From Streptomyces corallincola (GTDB lineage Bacteria; Actinomycetota; Actinomycetes; Streptomycetales; Streptomycetaceae), in NCBI RefSeq assembly GCF_019104725.1, contig NZ_JAHRXF010000005.1, positions 186,001 to 250,000 on the forward strand: a stretch of 64,000 nt of DNA, given 5' to 3'. The notes beneath the pieces were generated by a model, which was not told the DNA's origin, searched no databases, and saw nothing but the letters and a program-made list of their open reading frames with translations. Below, piece after piece: positions 50,371-58,863 of this stretch. The number at the start of each line of letters is the position of its first letter. Within the stretch, counting starts at the first letter, position 1. The position numbers and the translations under genes are program-made.

Positions 50371-51470
50371 AACAACCCAGCACACCGGACCCGGAACCGG
50401 TGCGGGACCCGGACCCGCTTCCGGAACGGCTGTGGCACGCCGTCGCGGACGGCGATGAGGAGCGGGCCGTGGAGCTCGTCCACGGCGCGCTGGAGGCGGG
50501 CGTCACCGAGGAGACCCTGCTGCTCGACATCATCGCCCCCGTGCAGGAACGCGTCGGTGCGGAATGGGCCGCCGACCGCATCAGCGTCGCCCAGGAGCAC
50601 GCCGCCACCGCCATCAACGAGCGGGTCATCGCCTCCCTCGCGCACCGCCGCCCGCACACCCGGCGCCGCGCCCCGCACCGGGGGCGCGTCACCGTCGGCT
50701 GCGTGGACGGCGAATGGCACGCCTTCCCGGCCCGGCTCGTCGCGGAGACGCTACGGCTGCGCGGCTGGCGGGTGGACTACCTCGGCGCGCAGACCCCGAC
50801 CCCGCACCTCGTCGCCCATCTGCACCGCACCGACCCGGCCGCCGTCCTGCTGTCCGGTTCGATCCCCACCCACCTGCCCACCGCGCACGCGGCGATCACC
50901 GCCTGCCAGGCCATCGGCATCCCGGTCCTCGCGGGCGGGCGCGCCTTCGGACCCGACGGCCGGTACGCCCGCGCGCTCGGTGCCGACGAACACGCCCCCG
51001 ACGCGCGTGGCGCGGCGGCCGTCCTGGAGGCGGGCCTGCCCCGGCCGCGCCCTGCCGCGATCCGCCAGGCGTCCGAGGACCTGCCCCACCTGGCCGACCA
51101 GGAGTACACGATGGTCGTCCAGACCCGCCCCCAACTGGTCAAACAGACCCTGGCCGACCTAGAGGCCCGCTTCCCCGCGATGCGTGGCTACGACGACGCG
51201 CAGCGCGAACGCACCGCCGAGGACCTCGCGCACATCGTGGACTTCCTCGGTACCGCGCTCTACCTGGACGACCCGGAGGTCTTCACCGGCTTCCTCACCT
51301 GGACCGCCGGAATCCTGGCCGCCCGGAACGTGCCCGCCCACTCCCTCGTCACCGGCCTCGACGTCCTCTCCGGCCTGCTGCGCGACTTCCCCCGCACCGT
51401 GGGAATGCTCCGGGCCGGGACCGCCGCACTGGGCTCCCGCCCCTTCACCGGCCCCGACACCCGCGCATGA
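50367..51470 (+). CDS. cobalamin-binding photoreceptor-like protein (CarH-type B12 domain)
   Basis: A 367-residue protein. Residues about 18-95 are a helical B12 cap with W67, E77 and H78 spaced as Wx9EH, the signature of CarH-type light-sensing B12 proteins. The Rossmann part follows (VTVGCVDGEWHAFPARLVAETLRLRGWRVDYLGAQTP), with E116-x-H118 giving a likely base-off/His-on lower ligand, although Gly is replaced by Pro after it. Residues about 255-367 are a helical domain that I would compare with RsbR-type N-terminal globin-like domains. No DNA-binding domain is fused, unlike CarH. It lies between the PP2C phosphatase and a STAS protein with 4-bp overlaps on both sides. Confidence 0.82.
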   Translation: MKQPSTPDPEPVRDPDPLPERLWHAVADGDEERAVELVHGALEAGVTEETLLLDIIAPVQERVGAEWAADRISVAQEHAATAINERVIASLAHRRPHTRRRAPHRGRVTVGCVDGEWHAFPARLVAETLRLRGWRVDYLGAQTPTPHLVAHLHRTDPAAVLLSGSIPTHLPTAHAAITACQAIGIPVLAGGRAFGPDGRYARALGADEHAPDARGAAAVLEAGLPRPRPAAIRQASEDLPHLADQEYTMVVQTRPQLVKQTLADLEARFPAMRGYDDAQRERTAEDLAHIVDFLGTALYLDDPEVFTGFLTWTAGILAARNVPAHSLVTGLDVLSGLLRDFPRTVGMLRAGTAALGSRPFTGPDTRA

Positions 51471-51865
51471 CGAACAAGACACCCGCCGAGTTCACCCTGA
51501 TCATCTTCCCCGAGCCCACCACCCTCACCGTGCGCATCTCGGGCGAACTCGACTACGACACCAGCGAGGACTTCGTCCACGTCGTGGTGAGGCATCTCGC
51601 CGAACACCCCCGGCCGCACGACGTCCACCTCGACTTCCACGAACTCACCTGGATCGACTCCACCGGCCTCTCGGCCCTGCTGATGATCCACCGCCACACC
51701 CGCGCCGCCGACGCCACCCTCCATCTCGACAACCGCCCCCCGGTCCTCGACCGCATCCTTCTCGTCACCAACGTCCTGGACCACCTGACCACCCCCCACC
51801 ACACCCGGGCCCACCCGTCCGGCCGGCCCGCGAACGACGACATCACGGGCACGGGCTCCTTCTGA
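51467..51865 (+). CDS. STAS-domain anti-sigma factor antagonist
   Basis: A 132-residue STAS protein with the motif HLDFHELTWIDSTGLSALLMIHRHTR near residue 65 (DSTG, the standard phospho-acceptor context) and the opening strand LTVRISGELDYDTSEDFVHVV. It overlaps the B12-binding gene by ATGA, and the upstream operon encodes the cognate-looking phosphatase. It should be the output of this operon and bind an anti-sigma HATPase when dephosphorylated. The C-terminal tail is Pro/His-rich and probably disordered. Confidence 0.87.
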   Translation: MTNKTPAEFTLIIFPEPTTLTVRISGELDYDTSEDFVHVVVRHLAEHPRPHDVHLDFHELTWIDSTGLSALLMIHRHTRAADATLHLDNRPPVLDRILLVTNVLDHLTTPHHTRAHPSGRPANDDITGTGSF

Positions 51866-51906
51866 ACGCACCATGTGGATAAGGCGGTTGGGGCGGATGA
51901 GGGCGT

Positions 51907-52551
51907 CTACTTCCGCCAGTACAGGTGGTGGGTGACCCCGCTCGGGCTCGGTACGACGTCACGGTGGAAGCGGTCGAGGAGGTCGTCGGGGGAGTTCCAG
52001 AGGCGCAGACCTGTGCCGATCCTGAAGGGGGAGACGGCGATGTGGAGGGTGTCCACGAGGTCCGCTTCGAGAAACTGGCGGACGGTGGTGACCCCGCCGC
52101 CGAGGCGAACGTCCTTGCCCTGAGCGGCTGTTCGGGCCTGCTCCAGTACGGAGGCGGGGTCACCGGAGACGAAGTGGAACGTGGTGTCCGAGAGGGTGAG
52201 GGACGGACGGGCGTGGTGGGTCAGGACGAACACCGGTGTGTGGAACGGCGGTTCGTCGCCCCACCAGCCCTGCCACTCCTCGTCCTGCCACGGCCCGCGC
52301 AGCGGACCGAACTTGTTCCGGCCCATGATCTCCGCGCCGATGTGGTGCGAGAAGTCCCGGACCAGGAAGTCGTCCAGCCCCCGGCTGCCGCCCCCGTCGG
52401 TCCGGCCGGGCCAGCTCGCCGTGTCCCGGCACCACGCGAACATCCGCTCCGGATCGACGTGCCCGAACGGGCGCTCCAGACTCTGGTCCGCCCCCGCGGC
52501 GACCCCGTCCGCGGAGACGTTGAAGTTCTGCACCTTCAGCAGCTGCGCCAC
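51907..52551 (-). CDS. dihydrofolate reductase/RibD C-terminal family protein
   Basis: A 214-residue protein of the RibD_C/DHFR-like family. It has the pattern VQNFNVSADGVAAG, GAEIMGRNKFGP, VFVLTHHARPSL and GKDVRLGGGVTTVRQFLEADLVDTLHIAVSPF, the NADPH-binding core. The GTG at 52551 has AGGA upstream and begins the homologous segment. Such stand-alone proteins are common in actinomycetes and act as reductases of unknown substrate; the true folate enzyme is usually elsewhere. It is convergent with the STAS gene (41-bp gap). Confidence 0.85.
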   Translation of the reverse strand: MAQLLKVQNFNVSADGVAAGADQSLERPFGHVDPERMFAWCRDTASWPGRTDGGGSRGLDDFLVRDFSHHIGAEIMGRNKFGPLRGPWQDEEWQGWWGDEPPFHTPVFVLTHHARPSLTLSDTTFHFVSGDPASVLEQARTAAQGKDVRLGGGVTTVRQFLEADLVDTLHIAVSPFRIGTGLRLWNSPDDLLDRFHRDVVPSPSGVTHHLYWRK

Positions 52552-52660
52552 GCCGACCGTCCTTCTGTGCGATGAGCGGCCGGGGAGGGGCTCCCCGGCC
52601 GGGTGCACTCATCGTCCCTCCGGCGCCGGGTGCCCACCACCGCGTTCACCCGAACAGGAC

Positions 52661-52745
52661 GGGACTGCGCCGGTCGGGACTGCGCCGGTCGGGGCGGCGC
52701 GGGTCGGCACAGGGCGGCGCGGGTCGGCACAGGGCGGCACCGGGC
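52661..52745. repeat. tandem repeats (15-bp and 20-bp periods)
   Basis: Two exact copies of GGGACTGCGCCGGTC (52661-52675 and 52676-52690) are followed by two exact copies of GGCGGCGCGGGTCGGCACAG (52693-52712 and 52713-52732) and a partial third. The repeats fill most of the gap between the reductase and the PHP metallohydrolase genes. Confidence 0.8.
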
Positions 52746-52822
52746 AGCCCCGCGCGGTCGGGAGGGCGCCGGTCGGGGCCGTGGGCGGGCCAGGGGTGTC
52801 CGGGCCCGCCCACGGCCGACGC

Positions 52823-54511
52823 TCAGCCCTTCGTCCCCTTCAGGAACACCGGGTTGGTCAGCGCGGCCATCGGGCCGAACAGCAGCGCGTCGCCCATCGT
52901 GTTGCCCTGCCCGGCGGACCCGTCCGCCATCGGGTGCCGTACCTCGGCACGGACGTAGGAGGCGAGGGAGGCGGTCGTACGCCACACCACGGTCCCCTCA
53001 CCGGCGGCGCCCAGCGACTCCTGGTGCATCTGCCCCTCGTCGGTGATGAACCGGACGGTGCCGTTCGGGACGCCCTTCACATCGAGGCGGACATCCACCG
53101 GCGCGTCGGCCGGGACCTTCAGCGTCTCACCGATCCCGGCCTGCCGGGCGTGCCCGCTCACCGTGAACGTGAGCTGTACGGCGGACGACTCCGCGATCCA
53201 GCTGCGCCCGGCGCGGATGCCGTCCATCACGGACTCGGTGCTGAGGTCGTCCGCGAGGACCACATTGTGCGGCAGCCCGATGACCTGCGGCTCGCTGTGC
53301 GCGTCACTGTTGCCCATCGCCGGGACCCATGTGCCGCCCGACCGCACGGCCTCACCGATCTTCTGGTCCCAGGTGCTGATCGCGTGCTCGTCGTCGTACG
53401 TCCACGGACCCGTCCACACCTCGGTGGCGTCCGCGTCGTCGAAACCGAACTTCCACTGGCTCGCTACGTAGGCGCAGTACATGTGGGCCGGCACCACGAT
53501 CCCGCCCCCGCGCCGCACCTGCCGCGCGAACCGGGGAAAGGCGTCGTCGCGCGTGCGGTAACGCCAGTCGATCCAGTCACCGGCGGGCAGCCCGAGGGCC
53601 AGCCAGTGCCCGTTGCGGGTGGTGACCTCCTCACCGGTGATGATCAGCAGGTCCGGACCCGCGTGGTCGCCCCACACCCCGTGCGAGGCGGACGTGTTGT
53701 GGTCGGTGGACACCATGAAGTCCAGCCCGGCCGCCCGCGCCCCGGCCGCCACCTCGGCGGGCTGTCGCTTCCCGTCGGAGTGCACGGTGTGCAGGTGGCA
53801 GTCGCCCCGGTACCAGGCCCGGCCCCGCCCCTTCGCCCGGCGCGGCGGGAAGTTGCGCGGCGCGGCCGGACCGTCCTCGCCGTACGTGAGGGTGACCGTC
53901 ACCTGGTAATTCAGGCCCTGCGGCGCTACCTGGTACGGACCGAGCACGACGTGCCAGGTCCCGTGCCCCACCGGACCGGGCAGATAACCGGGCGTGGCCG
54001 CGTCGTTCGCGATCTCGAACGACGTACGGAACCCGCCCGACCAGCCACGGAACCCGCGCCCGCCCAGCGCGGTGCCCCGCTCGTCGAAGACACCGATGTC
54101 ACAGGAGTTGCCCGGCGTGCCCGCCGGGACGGACGGCTTGTCGTACGCGTACGACACCGCGATCTTCCGCACCCCGCGCGGCACCTCGACCGGCAGATAC
54201 ACGAAGTCCGCCACACCGGTGTCCAGATGCCCGCTGATGACACGAGTCACCTCGCCGGTGCCGGAAGCGGCCCCGCCGGAAGCGGCCGTGCCGGAAGCGC
54301 CCGCGGCCGTCCCGGCCGCACCCCCGGCACCCGCAGCGCCGTCCGCCGCCCGCGCGAACGACACCGGAGCCAGCGTCAGGGCCGCCGCACCGGCGATGCC
54401 CCCGGCCAGCAGGCGGCGGCGGTCCACCCCGCTCCGGGACGCGTCGGCGGCGGGTACGGCCTCGGGAGGCAGCACATCGGCATGGTGTTCGCAGTGTCCG
54501 TCATGGCACAT
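52823..54511 (-). CDS. Tat-exported CehA/McbA-type PHP-domain metallohydrolase
   Basis: A 562-residue secreted protein. The N-terminus has DRRRLLAGGIAGAAALTLAPV, a Tat signal preceded by a His/Cys-rich start (MCHDGHCEHH) that could bind metal. A PPC-like beta domain (residues about 80-220) precedes the PHP-type active site GDCHLHTVHSDGKRQPAEVAAGARAAGLDFMVSTDHN, with later metal-ligand candidates in ITGEEVTTRNGHW, VPAHMYC and GNSDAHSEPQ. CehA/McbA members cleave esters and carbamates, but many relatives have unknown phosphoester substrates. It is the reverse neighbour of a secreted lipase. Confidence 0.85.
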   Translation of the reverse strand: MCHDGHCEHHADVLPPEAVPAADASRSGVDRRRLLAGGIAGAAALTLAPVSFARAADGAAGAGGAAGTAAGASGTAASGGAASGTGEVTRVISGHLDTGVADFVYLPVEVPRGVRKIAVSYAYDKPSVPAGTPGNSCDIGVFDERGTALGGRGFRGWSGGFRTSFEIANDAATPGYLPGPVGHGTWHVVLGPYQVAPQGLNYQVTVTLTYGEDGPAAPRNFPPRRAKGRGRAWYRGDCHLHTVHSDGKRQPAEVAAGARAAGLDFMVSTDHNTSASHGVWGDHAGPDLLIITGEEVTTRNGHWLALGLPAGDWIDWRYRTRDDAFPRFARQVRRGGGIVVPAHMYCAYVASQWKFGFDDADATEVWTGPWTYDDEHAISTWDQKIGEAVRSGGTWVPAMGNSDAHSEPQVIGLPHNVVLADDLSTESVMDGIRAGRSWIAESSAVQLTFTVSGHARQAGIGETLKVPADAPVDVRLDVKGVPNGTVRFITDEGQMHQESLGAAGEGTVVWRTTASLASYVRAEVRHPMADGSAGQGNTMGDALLFGPMAALTNPVFLKGTKG

Positions 54512-54805
54512 GGTGGTTCCTCAGCAAGGGGAGAGAAGGACGCGGGGGGCGGTCCGGACTCTCGGCCGAGTGCGTGAACAACGCATGAGCCTCGCGTGGC
54601 GGGCGGCGCAACAGCCAGTGCCGCGCCACTGTCTTTCCGGCATCCTCACAAGCGGCGCCGGACGTTCATCTGTCCACGCTCCCGACTGCCAAGATTTTTC
54701 TACTCGTTGGTCACCGGGGCTGTACAAGCGCCACGGGCGTACCAATCATCTTGTCATGAACCTGCGACCCGACCGGCGGGACGCAGCCCTTCTCGGAGGA
54801 ATGGC

Positions 54806-55258
54806 ATGAACCGCAAGCTGTCCGTCGGTATCGCCGCGTCGGCCCTCGCACTCGTCACCGCCGTCGGCACCGCCACCGCCGCCTCGGCGGCGCCCGCCGA
54901 CAAGGCGCAGGTGCTCTCCAGCTGGACCCAGACCAGCGCCTCCAGCTACAACACCTGGGCCGCCGCCCGCGCCAACCAGGCCGCCTGGTCCTCCTACGCC
55001 TTCGACTGGTCCACGGACTACTGCTCCTCCTCGCCGGACAACCCCTTCGGCTTCCCCTTCGCCATGTCCTGCGCCCGCCACGACTTCGGCTACCGCAACT
55101 ACAAGGCCGCGGGCAGCTTCGACGCCAACAAGTCCCGCCTGGACAGCATGTTGTACGAGGACCTCAAGCGCGTCTGCAACAACTACAGCGGCGCCACCAA
55201 GTCTTCGTGCAACGGCACCGCGTGGACCTACTACCAGGCGGTCAAGGCGTTCGGCTGA
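54806..55258 (+). CDS. secreted phospholipase A2 (prokaryotic type)
   Basis: A 150-residue exported enzyme. A Sec signal (MNRKLSVGIAASALALVTAVGTATAASA) precedes the mature part. The catalytic region is CARHDFGYRNYKA near residue 87, where the His/Asp pair matches Streptomyces violaceoruber-type PLA2, and four Cys residues (in DYCSSS, MSCARHD, RVCNNY and SSCNG) can give two disulphides. It hydrolyses the sn-2 ester of phospholipids with calcium. Length is normal. It is the first of four rightward genes for exported proteins (54.8-57.2 kb). ATG 54806 has TCGGAGGA upstream. Confidence 0.93.
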   Translation: MNRKLSVGIAASALALVTAVGTATAASAAPADKAQVLSSWTQTSASSYNTWAAARANQAAWSSYAFDWSTDYCSSSPDNPFGFPFAMSCARHDFGYRNYKAAGSFDANKSRLDSMLYEDLKRVCNNYSGATKSSCNGTAWTYYQAVKAFG

Positions 55259-55556
55259 GCCGCGGCCTGCTGAGGCGCGGAGGGCTGGGGTCGGGCGACG
55301 CGCGTAGACGACAGCCCGCCGCCCACCCTGCTCTCCGGAGCCCCGAACTCATCTGTCACGTAAGGCACTTCACCGTCCGGCGCTGAACCGCCACCCCGCA
55401 CTTGCCCCGACTCCACCTCGCCACCCCGCGCTTCATCCCAACCCCGCCTCACCACCCCGCGCTTCACCCCAACCCCGCCTCGCCACGCCGCACTTCGCCG
55501 CCTCGCACCTCCCGCCCCCACGCTCGGACCCGCCCGAGAACCGAGGAGAAGCCCCC
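55259..55556. repeat. intergenic region with 31-bp tandem repeat
   Basis: Two copies of a 31-bp unit (55420-55450 and 55451-55481, differing at 2 positions) of the type GCCACCCCGCGCTTCA-CCCAACCCCGCCTC are flanked by more diverged copies at 55390-55419 and about 55482-55510. No gene is supported; the preceding 130 bp have no feature I can name. The repeat lies just upstream of the M15 gene. Confidence 0.75.
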
Positions 55557-56342
55557 ATGACGACGCGCGTCACCCCGCAGAGCACCCCCGGCCCGAGCCG
55601 CCGCGCCTTCCTGCGCGGTGCGGCGGGCACCACGGCCGCCGCCGGACTCGCGCTCACCGCGGGTGTCGGCCTGGCCACCCCCGCCGCCGCCTACGGCTGG
55701 AGCCGCACCCTCCAACAGGGCATGAGCGGTGCGGATGTGACGGAGCTTCAGATCAGAGTCGGCGGCTGGGCCGCCTCCAGTGCTTCGCGTACGTACGTCG
55801 CCTGGGACGGCTCGTTCGGCCCGGCCACCGCCGACGCGGTCAGGCGCTTCCAGTCCGCGTACGGCCTCACCGCGGACGGCGTCGCCGGACCGGCGACCCA
55901 CAACGTCCTCAACAGCCTGGAGAGCGGCGACGGTTCGACCGCGCACTTCGAGTTCGGCGAGTTCCAGTCGAAGGACGGCACCGGGTTCGGCGGCGGCAGG
56001 GTCGGCGCGAGCGAGGTCAAGGAGAACATCCGCCGCCTGATGTACAAGCTGGAGGCCGTCCGCAAGAAGGCCGGGAACAGCGCGATCACCATCAACTCCG
56101 GCTTCCGCAGCGTCGCGCACAACTCCTCGGTCGGCGGCGCCTCCAACAGCATGCACGTGTACGGCACCGCCGCCGACATCGTCGTCGCCGGACACAGCAC
56201 CCTCCAGACGTACCGGATCGCCGAGACCTGCGGGTTCTCCGGCCTGGAGGCGTACACGCACTCCTGGCAGCACTGCGACAGCCGCGTGCAGTACCCGTCC
56301 TACGGCTCGGGTTCCTGGTGGTGGGAGAGCGGCACCGTCTGA
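55557..56342 (+). CDS. Tat-secreted zinc D-Ala-D-Ala carboxypeptidase (M15) with peptidoglycan-binding domain
   Basis: A 261-residue exported peptidase. The Tat signal is SRRAFLRGAAGTTAAAGLALTAG. Residues about 50-125 are a peptidoglycan-binding type 1 domain (QGMSGADVTELQIRVGGWA ... VRRFQSAYGLTADGVAGPAT). Residues about 140-255 are the M15 peptidase, with zinc ligands in SMHVYGTAADI near 198 and SWQHCD near 237, as in the Streptomyces albus G enzyme. It trims D-alanyl-D-alanine peptides in cell-wall turnover. Length and order match that family. It stands alone with upstream repeats. Confidence 0.9.
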   Translation: MTTRVTPQSTPGPSRRAFLRGAAGTTAAAGLALTAGVGLATPAAAYGWSRTLQQGMSGADVTELQIRVGGWAASSASRTYVAWDGSFGPATADAVRRFQSAYGLTADGVAGPATHNVLNSLESGDGSTAHFEFGEFQSKDGTGFGGGRVGASEVKENIRRLMYKLEAVRKKAGNSAITINSGFRSVAHNSSVGGASNSMHVYGTAADIVVAGHSTLQTYRIAETCGFSGLEAYTHSWQHCDSRVQYPSYGSGSWWWESGTV

Positions 56343-56439
56343 CCGGCACGCCCCCCGCCCCGGCACCCCGCGCCCGGACCCGCCACCTCCACCCCAGCCC
56401 CGTACAACTCCCCTTCCCCACACCGGAGTCGAGACGACC

Positions 56440-56760
56440 GTGAAGTCATCGAAGCTGACCCGGACCCTCGCCATCACGGCCGCCGCGCTCGCGGCGGTCA
56501 CGGTGCAGCAGTCCACCGCCCGCGCCGACGTCCCCCCGGAGCACGCGATCATCGTGTGCCAGACGGCGAGCTTCTACGCCAACTACGACAGCGCCTCAGG
56601 ACCCACCGGACTCGTCCGCACCCTCACCTACGGCAAGAAGGTCGGCCACACGCGGGGCGCCCACCCCATCTACAACGGCTGGGCCGCCACCTTCGACTTC
56701 GGCCCCAACGACTGGGGTTACGTCCGCAACGAGTGCATCGGCGGCTACGACTCCTGGTAG
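56440..56760 (+). CDS. small secreted protein with SH3-like pattern
   Basis: A 106-residue protein with a Sec signal (LAITAAALAAVTVQQSTARAD). The mature part has two Cys (VCQTASFYANY and NECIGGY) that could form a disulphide, and a short SH3b-like arrangement ending WGYVRNECIGG, comparable to the next gene's WVQDGWFC. I know no specific function; such small exported proteins often bind the cell wall. The GTG at 56440 is the only start before the signal. Confidence 0.65.
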   Translation: MKSSKLTRTLAITAAALAAVTVQQSTARADVPPEHAIIVCQTASFYANYDSASGPTGLVRTLTYGKKVGHTRGAHPIYNGWAATFDFGPNDWGYVRNECIGGYDSW

Positions 56761-56900
56761 GAGTGCGCCCCGCGTCTCCGCGTCTCGGCCTCCGCGCCGC
56801 GCGTCCCGCGCCCGGCGCCTCCGACCCCTGGCCTCTGCGGCTCCCGGTGAGCCGCGTACGACCACCCCACCGGGCGACCTCAGCGAAAGGACCCCGTCCC

Positions 56901-57185
56901 ATGCCCGCACTCCGCCGCGCCGCCACCGTCCTCACCGCCGCCTGCGCCACCGCCCTGCTCCTCGGCACCGCCCCGGCCCTCGCCGCGGACGGCACCGTGG
57001 GCGTCCGCGAAACCGTCTGCGCCACCGACCTCTACGTCCGCACCGAACCCGTCGGCGCCTGGATGGGCACCCTCTACAAGGGCCAGACCTTCACCGTCGA
57101 ACGCAAGCAGGGCAGTTGGGCGTACGGCTTCGCCTACGGCGACATCAACCGGCGGGGCTGGGTCCAGGACGGCTGGTTCTGCTGA
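56901..57185 (+). CDS. small secreted SH3-domain protein
   Basis: A 94-residue exported protein. The signal ends near GTAPALAAD, and the mature part (VRETVCATDLYVRTEPVGAWMGTLYKGQTFTVERKQGSWAYGFAYGDINRRGWVQDGWFC) is an SH3b-like fold with LYVRTEP and the KGQTFTVE strand typical of bacterial SH3 domains. Two Cys probably form a disulphide. It resembles the preceding gene's product and may be a diverged paralog. Its 3' end overlaps the convergent glycosyltransferase gene by 41 bp. Confidence 0.78.
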   Translation: MPALRRAATVLTAACATALLLGTAPALAADGTVGVRETVCATDLYVRTEPVGAWMGTLYKGQTFTVERKQGSWAYGFAYGDINRRGWVQDGWFC

Positions 57186-58440
57186 ACCGGCCCGGACGCC
57201 GCCCGGCCAGCTCCGCTACGCAGTCCATCGCGTCCGGGACCCCGGTGAAGAGAGCCCGGCCCCGCGCGACCGCCTCCCGCCCGGCCGGGGTGTCCGGGGC
57301 GAGCGCGGTGAGGGCCGCCAGCAGGGCGTGGGCGTCCGGGGCGTACCGGGTGAGGCCGAGGGCGGCCATCTCCCCTACGCCTTCGGCACCGTGGCCGGGC
57401 AGGGGGCGGTGGCCGATCACGGGCAGACCGGCGGCCAGCGCCTGGACCGCCGTCTGACCGGCCGCGTTGTCGATCAGGGCGTGGCACGCGGCCAGCAGCG
57501 CGGGCATGTCCGGTGTCCAGCCCAGCGGAAGCACATCCGGCTCGCCCGCCAGTGTGTGGAACAGACGTGTGTTGCGCCCACACAGCACCACCGGCAGCCA
57601 ACCGGCCGCCGCCAGCAGCCGCGCCGTCTCCGCCGGGCGGTTCAGCGCCCCCCACGCCCCCGCCGACAGCAGCACCGGCGGGCGGCCGGGGGCGAACCGC
57701 TCGAACCGCTCCCGCCACCGCACCGCCCCCGCGTCCCCGCCGGGCCCCCCCGCACCGGCACGGGTGAACTCCGGCGCCACCACCGGCCCCGTCACCCACG
57801 CCCGCGTCCCCGTCGCCTCCCGCACCCGGCGCGCCGCCTCCTCCGACACGCACAGATACGCGTCGTTCCCCGGATGCAGCCACTGCCGGTGCACCGCGAA
57901 GTCCAGCAGGAACACCGCACTCGGCACCTCCAGCGCGCCCCGCTCCCGCAGATGCCCGGTGAGCTGCGCGGCCAGATGGAACACGGGTACGACCACATCC
58001 GCGTCCGACCGCTCCACGCACCGCAGCAGCCGTTCCCCGGCCAGCCGCGCCAACGGCACCCCGCTCGGCCGCCGACCGGGACCCTCGCGCATGAAACCCC
58101 GGTACAGCGCGGCGTACGTCCAGGGCGCGTGCCGTACCGACGCCTGGTAGAAACGGCGCAGCCCGCCCCCGAGGCCGTACGGCAGCAGCCGCAGCACGTC
58201 CACCGTCCGGGGCCGCCACCCCCGCTCCCGCGCGCGCCGTGCCAGCTCCCCGGCGACGGTGTCGTGCCCGGCCCCCATGCCCGCGCTGACGATGAGCACC
58301 GTAGGAGGCTTCTCGGAGCGGGCGGAGGCGCCGCCGGAACGCGGGCCGGGACCGGGCGCGCCCGGCGGAACGGGATCAGTGAGCACGCCGAAACGATTGA
58401 CCGGCCTCCACCGGCCCAAACAGCCCCGCCCCCGGCGCAC
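57145..58440 (-). CDS. glycosyltransferase, MGDG-synthase-like (MurG/UDP-GlcNAc-transferase fold)
   Basis: A 431-residue GT-B enzyme. The N-terminal domain opens VLIVSAGMGAGHDTVAGELARRARERG near residue 47 (the HTVA/GxGH motif of MGDG synthases), and the C-terminal domain contains VLLSAGAWGALNRPAETARLL and DNAAGQTAVQALAAGLPVIGHRPLPGHGAEGVGEMAALG, the nucleotide-sugar binding region. It likely glycosylates a diacylglycerol or a similar lipid. The start could be GTG 58440 or GTG 58383; both leave the N-terminal tail poorly conserved. It overlaps the secreted SH3 gene at the 3' end. Confidence 0.8.
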   Translation of the reverse strand: MRRGRGCLGRWRPVNRFGVLTDPVPPGAPGPGPRSGGASARSEKPPTVLIVSAGMGAGHDTVAGELARRARERGWRPRTVDVLRLLPYGLGGGLRRFYQASVRHAPWTYAALYRGFMREGPGRRPSGVPLARLAGERLLRCVERSDADVVVPVFHLAAQLTGHLRERGALEVPSAVFLLDFAVHRQWLHPGNDAYLCVSEEAARRVREATGTRAWVTGPVVAPEFTRAGAGGPGGDAGAVRWRERFERFAPGRPPVLLSAGAWGALNRPAETARLLAAAGWLPVVLCGRNTRLFHTLAGEPDVLPLGWTPDMPALLAACHALIDNAAGQTAVQALAAGLPVIGHRPLPGHGAEGVGEMAALGLTRYAPDAHALLAALTALAPDTPAGREAVARGRALFTGVPDAMDCVAELAGRRPGRFSRTSRPGPSPAG

Positions 58441-58863
58441 CCCCTCCCCGCGGCCCGCCCACCGCCCGCCCAGCGCCCGTTTACCGCCCCGCCACTGGAC
58501 CGTCCGGGTGGCGCCCCTTCCTCCCTTCGTGCCGCATACCGCCCCCCGCGTTGCACGGACGGCGCAGCCGGGTACCCGTTGACCGCTTGCGAGTGCCGTC
58601 GGTACCCCCTTGGATCACGGATATATGGATATGTCGATATGCAGCGCGCGCCGCACAGGGGCCACCCACACAGGGGCCACCCCCATGTGAGTCACGCACA
58701 TGTGCGTCACCCACATATGGGCCGCCCACACGGGAGCCACCCACATGTGGCGCGCCACCACCGCGATCCGCAGCCGTACCACCAGGGGCCCTACGACCCG
58801 CGCGGGCGACCCGCACCGGCCCGCACGGTCGGCGTCCTCGTCCGCCGTCAGCGAGGTAAGTGC
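58441..58863. other. 423-bp divergent region with CACATG array B
   Basis: Between the glycosyltransferase and SDR genes. It includes a patch of GATAT elements (58619-58640, three copies of GATAT within 22 bp) and the repeat array at 58653-58759. No gene is supported; frames through the array are open only because of the repeat period. Confidence 0.5.
58653..58759. repeat. array B of roughly 15-bp CACATG repeats
   Basis: About seven units such as CACATGTGCGTCACC, CACATATGGGCCGCC, CACACGGGAGCCACC and CACATGTGGCGCGCC, with 13-16 bp spacing, related to the array at 19851-20139. It ends about 105 bp before the SDR start. Confidence 0.75.
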
